This document shows, one piece after another, positions 59,350-64,000 of a stretch of DNA of 64,000 nt. Source of the DNA: Marinobacter sp. C7 (GTDB lineage: Bacteria > Pseudomonadota > Gammaproteobacteria > Pseudomonadales > Oleiphilaceae); NCBI RefSeq assembly GCF_022343555.1, contig NZ_JAKQZH010000002.1:558001-622000 (forward strand), given 5' to 3'. The first letter of the stretch is position 1. Each line of letters begins with the position of its first letter. A model generated the notes under the pieces. That model had not been told where the DNA came from and did no database searches. It worked only from the letters and a program-made list of their open reading frames with translations. The translations under genes were made by a program, and so were the position numbers.

Positions 59350-60671
59350 GACAGGGGCCAGTCAGCTGCATCAACGGTATGGAGTCCCACGGGTTGCTCG
59401 GCGTGGCCGCCCCAGCGATCGATGAAGGTGCCGCAGGGATCGTACTGGTTCGCCTGTTTTTCCAGGTTGAACTGACGCAAGCCCCGGGGATCGGCGCCGA
59501 CACCGGCCAGATACTGCCAGTTGCCGAAATTGCTGCCTACATCATAGTCGATAAGTTGCTCCTGGAACCACGCCGCGCCGTAGCGCCAGTCCAGGCCCAG
59601 CTCGTTCACAAAACAGCTGGCCACCAGTTGCCGGGCCCGGTTGCTGATGTAGCCGGTTTCCCGCAGCTGGTTCATGGCGGCATTGACGATCGGGTATTCC
59701 GTGTTGCCTTCACACCAGGCCTTGAAGCGATGACCATAGAAAGTGGCCGGCCGGCGCTTGCGCTGTACGCCATCCCGGCGAAACAGGTTGGCGCCGTGCT
59801 TGAGGGCATACCAGAAGAAATATTCCCGCCAGAGCAACTCGAACCAGAGCCAATAGGTGGACTCGTTGCTGGTTTCCCGACGCTCGTATTCGGCAATGCT
59901 CTCCGCCACTTCACGCACCGACAGGCAGCCATTGGCAAGCCAGGGGGACAATTTGGAGGAAGCGTCCCAGTTGTCCAGGGCATTGCGGGTTTCCTTGTAG
60001 CGGGCAATGCCATGATTGATAAACAGGAACTCACGGAGGCGGCTCAGGCCCGCATCCTCGCCACCGGTAAATTGCAAAGCATGGACCGGCTCGGGAATGG
60101 GCGGGCACTCGCCCCGGTTGTCCTCGGGAAAGCCGGGGGCCGGTGGTAGCGCCGTCAGGGTGCGGATGCGCATCTGCTCGCTGTACCGGTGCCCGGTTTT
60201 CTCCACCTGCTTTCGGAACTGGGAGAAGGTGTCGGGCAGCTCCGCCAGCGGCATCGGTAACGACCCTTCGGTGAACAGGGAGAGGGTTTCAAACTGCTGG
60301 AAGGCCGTACCGGGCAGCGCCTCCTTGAGGGCCTGCCACTGAGCGGCTTCCTCGGTGCCCGGCAGGCGCGAACGCACCACCCGGCCAATGCCATGGGCGT
60401 GGACCAGTTCCGGAATCACGTGTTCCGGTTGCCCAAAGGCAATATGCAGGCGCTGACCCATGGGCCGGAGACTGCGCTCCAGCGCCATCAGGCTTTGCCA
60501 CAGGAAGCGCCAGCGATGGCTGCCCATGGCCTTGCTCTGCAGGCCCCCGGTGACAAACCAGCGCGGGTCCACCACATAAACACACAGCAGCATGTCCGAG
60601 CGGGCGGCGGCCAGCAGGGCAGTGTTGTCATGCAGGCGCAGGTCCCGCGTAAACCAGTAAAGTGTCTGCAA
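59346..60671 (-). CDS. DASH-family cryptochrome/photolyase
   Basis: A 441-residue FAD photolyase-family protein. The N-terminal alpha/beta domain (TLYWFTRDLRLHDNTALLAA) is followed by the helical FAD domain with KLSPWLANGCLSVREVAESI, LLWREYFFWYALKHG, GYISNRARQLVASCFVNELGLDWRYGAAWFQEQLIDYDVGSNFGNWQYLAGVGADPR. GNWQYLAGVG is typical of the CRY-DASH branch, which repairs pyrimidine dimers in single-stranded DNA and may also signal blue light. I place the start at TTG 60671, with a strong GGGAGGGAA site; the open frame continues to 60779 into the formaldehyde dehydrogenase promoter. First gene of the four-gene series. Confidence 0.88.
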   Translation of the reverse strand: MQTLYWFTRDLRLHDNTALLAAARSDMLLCVYVVDPRWFVTGGLQSKAMGSHRWRFLWQSLMALERSLRPMGQRLHIAFGQPEHVIPELVHAHGIGRVVRSRLPGTEEAAQWQALKEALPGTAFQQFETLSLFTEGSLPMPLAELPDTFSQFRKQVEKTGHRYSEQMRIRTLTALPPAPGFPEDNRGECPPIPEPVHALQFTGGEDAGLSRLREFLFINHGIARYKETRNALDNWDASSKLSPWLANGCLSVREVAESIAEYERRETSNESTYWLWFELLWREYFFWYALKHGANLFRRDGVQRKRRPATFYGHRFKAWCEGNTEYPIVNAAMNQLRETGYISNRARQLVASCFVNELGLDWRYGAAWFQEQLIDYDVGSNFGNWQYLAGVGADPRGLRQFNLEKQANQYDPCGTFIDRWGGHAEQPVGLHTVDAADWPLS

Positions 60672-60730
60672 CGTAGTTCCCTCCCTTACGGTGCAATGTC
60701 CCGTAATTACGGTCACTGCGTCAAACGGGA

Positions 60731-60758
60731 TTGGCCCTGCCAGGAATGGTGCTAAAGT
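60731..60758 (+). promoter_or_regulatory. Predicted sigma70 promoter of the formaldehyde dehydrogenase gene
   Basis: TTGGCC (60731-60736) and TAAAGT (60753-60758) are separated by 16 bases and lie about 33 bases upstream of the start codon. Confidence 0.5.
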
Positions 60759-60760
60759 AA

Positions 60761-61903
<1,143 letters not shown>

Positions 61904-61916
61904 GTCTGAGGGAAAC

Positions 61917-61942
61917 TCCCCGGTCGCGTTTACGGCCGGGGA
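61917..61942. terminator. Hairpin after frmA
   Basis: TCCCCGG (61917-61923) pairs with CCGGGGA (61936-61942) across a 12-base loop. There is no T-run afterwards, so it is only a possible terminator or 3'-end stabiliser. Confidence 0.4.
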
Positions 61943-62106
61943 ATAACAGACAGGCCTCCTACCAGTACTGTCGACCCCGCCCTCCTCACTTTGTTGCGCA
62001 AATATGACAAAGCCTGCGCATACGGGATAACCCCTACTTACTCGCTCTCAGCAGAATGGTTCCCACCACACAGGTGGCACAACAACAAGCTGACTGAGGG
62101 CATAGT

Positions 62107-63795
62107 ATGTACAAAAACAATGCACTGCTTCGTCGGTTGGGTATGGCTCTGGGGCTGATGGCAGCCTCCACACTGGCTTCCGGAAGCCAGGATGAAAAAC
62201 CCAACTTTCTTCTGATCGTGGCCGATGACCTCGGCTATTCGGACATCGGCGCGTTCGGCGGCGAAATCGAAACGCCGACCCTCGATGCCTTGGCGGATGA
62301 AGGCATCCGCATGACCAACTTCCACACCGCACCGACCTGTTCTCCCACCCGCTCCATGCTGTTGTCGGGTACCGACAACCACCAGGCAGGCATTGGCAAC
62401 ATGGCCGAATTGCTGACGGCGGAGCAGAAAGGCAAACCGGGCTATGAAGGTTATCTGAATGATCTGGTGGCCACCCTGCCGGAAGTCCTGCGTGACAATG
62501 GTTACAGCACATCAATTGCCGGTAAGTGGCACCTGGGCCGAACCGAAGAGCTGAGCCCGGCTGCCCGCGGTTTTGATCATTCCTGGGTGCTTGTGCAGGG
62601 GGGTGCCAGCCACTTTGATGACGGTCGCGCCATCATCGGGGTAGACCCGAAAGCGATCTACCTTGAGGACGGCAAGCAGGTTGAGGTCCCGGAAGGTTTC
62701 TTCTCCTCGGATTTCTATGCCGACAAGGTGATTTCCTACATTGACGCTGCCGGCGACAAACCCTTCTTCAGTTTTCTCGCCTTTACCGCGCCGCACTGGC
62801 CGCTGCAGGCACCCGACTCCTACATCAACAAGTACGAAGGCCGTTACGACGAGGGCTATGAAGCCATCCGTCAGCAACGCCTCGGCAAGATGAAGGAAAT
62901 GGGCTTGGTGGGCCACGAGTTGGCGGCCAACGTGCCTTTTGACGAGTTGCCCAGCTGGGATGAATTGACGGACGAACAGCGCAAGATCGAGGCGCGCAAG
63001 ATGGAAGTCTACGCCGCCATGGTCGACAACATGGACGACAACATCGGTCGCGTTCTTGCCCACCTGGAGAAAACCGGTGAACTCGACAATACCGTGGTGC
63101 TGTTCATGTCTGACAACGGCGCTGATGGCAACAGCCCTGAGGTACTGCCGAAGAACAAGGAGTGGATCGCCAATGAATACGATAACAGCTACGACAACAT
63201 TGGCCGGCCCGATTCCTACATCTGGTATGGCCCGCAGTGGGGTCAGGTGAGCGCTACGCCTTGGCCAATGTGGAAAGGGTACCCGGCTCAGGGAGGGCTG
63301 GTTGTGCCTGCCATTCTCAACCTGCCGGGTGACGAGGCCGGTGGCGAGATCAGCCACGAGTTCTTCCATGTGATGGATGTCATGCCTACCTTCCTTGAGC
63401 TGGCGGGTATCGAGCAGCCGACCAGCCCCTATAACGGGCGCGACATCTTCGAGATCCAGGGTGTTTCCATGCTGCCGGGCCTGAATGGCAATGGCCCCGA
63501 GGATCGCGTGGTTGGCTGGGAGTTGTTTGGACGCTCTGCTGTGCGCATGGGTGACTGGAAAATTCGACTGCTGGAAGATCCCTACGGCCCGGGCCAGTGG
63601 CAACTGTTCGACCTGGCCAACGACCCGACCGAAACCACCGATCTGTCCGAGCAAGAGCCGGAAAAGCTGAAAGAGCTGCTGGCTGAATGGGACAACTATA
63701 TCCGTCGGAATGGCGTCTTTCCGGCCGATCCTGCGGACATGCGGAAAGTCGGTTACAGCTTCACCACCTGCCTGTATGGCGAGTGTGTCGAGTAA
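62107..63795 (+). CDS. Exported sulfatase (arylsulfatase type)
   Basis: A 562-residue sulfatase with a signal peptide (about 1-25, LGMALGLMAASTLAS). Metal-binding ADDLGYSDIGAFGG is followed by the modification motif TCSPTRSMLLSG, in which Cys78 is the residue converted to formylglycine (CxPxR). SIAGKWHLG and VLFMSDNGADGNS are further conserved segments. It would release sulfate from an organic sulfate ester, common in marine polymers, in the periplasm or outside. No formylglycine-generating enzyme or anSME gene lies in the window, so maturation depends on genes elsewhere. The next gene is a porin start, 30 bases on. Confidence 0.9.
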   Translation: MYKNNALLRRLGMALGLMAASTLASGSQDEKPNFLLIVADDLGYSDIGAFGGEIETPTLDALADEGIRMTNFHTAPTCSPTRSMLLSGTDNHQAGIGNMAELLTAEQKGKPGYEGYLNDLVATLPEVLRDNGYSTSIAGKWHLGRTEELSPAARGFDHSWVLVQGGASHFDDGRAIIGVDPKAIYLEDGKQVEVPEGFFSSDFYADKVISYIDAAGDKPFFSFLAFTAPHWPLQAPDSYINKYEGRYDEGYEAIRQQRLGKMKEMGLVGHELAANVPFDELPSWDELTDEQRKIEARKMEVYAAMVDNMDDNIGRVLAHLEKTGELDNTVVLFMSDNGADGNSPEVLPKNKEWIANEYDNSYDNIGRPDSYIWYGPQWGQVSATPWPMWKGYPAQGGLVVPAILNLPGDEAGGEISHEFFHVMDVMPTFLELAGIEQPTSPYNGRDIFEIQGVSMLPGLNGNGPEDRVVGWELFGRSAVRMGDWKIRLLEDPYGPGQWQLFDLANDPTETTDLSEQEPEKLKELLAEWDNYIRRNGVFPADPADMRKVGYSFTTCLYGECVE

Positions 63796-63825
63796 GTCAA
63801 AACCAACTTTCCAGGCAGGAGATCG

Positions 63826-64000
63826 ATGATGAAACTGATCAAAACTTTTCTGGCTGCTGCGGTTTCCGCGGCAGTCGCAACGCCGGCGCTGGCGGTCGAG
63901 CTGGACAAACCCGACTTCTATGGCTTCCTGAGTGCCGGGGCGCTGAAAGTCGAGGGTGAGGATGCTGAGGCGGATGCCTTTGAAATAGAACTCGGACTGC
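63826..64000 (+). CDS. Outer-membrane porin, N-terminal part (cut by window edge)
   Basis: The first 58 residues of an exported protein: signal peptide MMKLIKTFLAAAVSAAVATPALA, then VELDKPDFYGFLSAGALKVEGED, which looks like the first beta-strand of a Gram-negative general porin. GGAGATCG precedes the ATG at 63826 (a second ATG follows at once). It starts 30 bases after the sulfatase gene, so the two may be co-transcribed, with the porin possibly admitting the sulfatase substrate or releasing its product. The 3' end lies beyond the window. Confidence 0.7.
   Translation, partial: MMKLIKTFLAAAVSAAVATPALAVELDKPDFYGFLSAGALKVEGEDAEADAFEIELGL

Overview
The window looks like a chromosomal segment of a free-living, aerobic, marine-type gammaproteobacterium. 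High GC, many overlapping start/stop codons, TonB receptors, RND pumps, a SulP transporter, a sulfatase and RegBA/PmrAB-like regulators all fit. Marinobacter or a close relative is my best guess; this is inferred from gene content and remembered homologues, not from a search. I saw no rRNA, tRNA, CRISPR array, insertion sequence or prophage. Almost all DNA is coding, and the only gene-free stretch over 300 bases (15773-16329) holds a CRP-type site, a promoter and a cobalamin riboswitch.

Layout. 1-3615: end of an alcohol dehydrogenase, an aldehyde dehydrogenase, a REP-type palindrome cluster with a relic of a TetR-gene tail, a TetR/QsdR-type regulator and a divergent nitronate monooxygenase. 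3636-7540: a methionine-rich exported peptide, an OmpR-type response regulator, its histidine kinase and an exported MsrA-MsrB fusion, with similar direct-repeat operators before the peptide gene and msrAB. 7548-10143: a cNMP/CBS/DUF294 protein overlapping a DnaQ-like exonuclease. 10283-15772: two large lipoproteins, one a beta-helix/diheme cytochrome fusion and one M19-peptidase-like. 15894-21532: riboswitch-controlled btuB-btuF-btuC-btuD and a 3-methyladenine DNA glycosylase.

21564-31362 is a PmrAB-like regulon. A two-component system is flanked by CTTAAG-N5-(A/C)TTAAG boxes in front of its own response regulator gene, in front of a lipid A-type glycosylation operon (GT2, TVP38, ArnT-like), and in front of a divergent operon encoding a thermostable-hemolysin-family protein, an acyl-adenylating enzyme fused in frame to a heme-oxygenase-like diiron oxidase, an SDR and a TPR protein. 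That last operon and the Met-peptide/MsrAB locus are the two best candidates for undescribed systems.

31504-41263: a persulfide-dioxygenase-like MBL enzyme with SulP, a CbiM-like protein, a PAS-GGDEF-EAL protein, a RegBA/PrrBA-type redox system and a divergent OprC/NosA-like copper receptor. 41385-54719: two RND adaptor/pump pairs separated by a small K+ channel gene; the second pair runs into an ABC ATPase, FtsX-type permease and AttH/CrtC-like lipoprotein. 54724-56140: an ammonium transporter with a sigma54 promoter and tandem NtrC-type sites. 56129-60671: a YkvA-like protein, then the overlapping series CRY-DASH, DUF6231-like, RetSat-like oxidoreductase and DTW-domain protein. 60791-64000: glutathione-dependent formaldehyde dehydrogenase, an exported sulfatase and the start of a porin.
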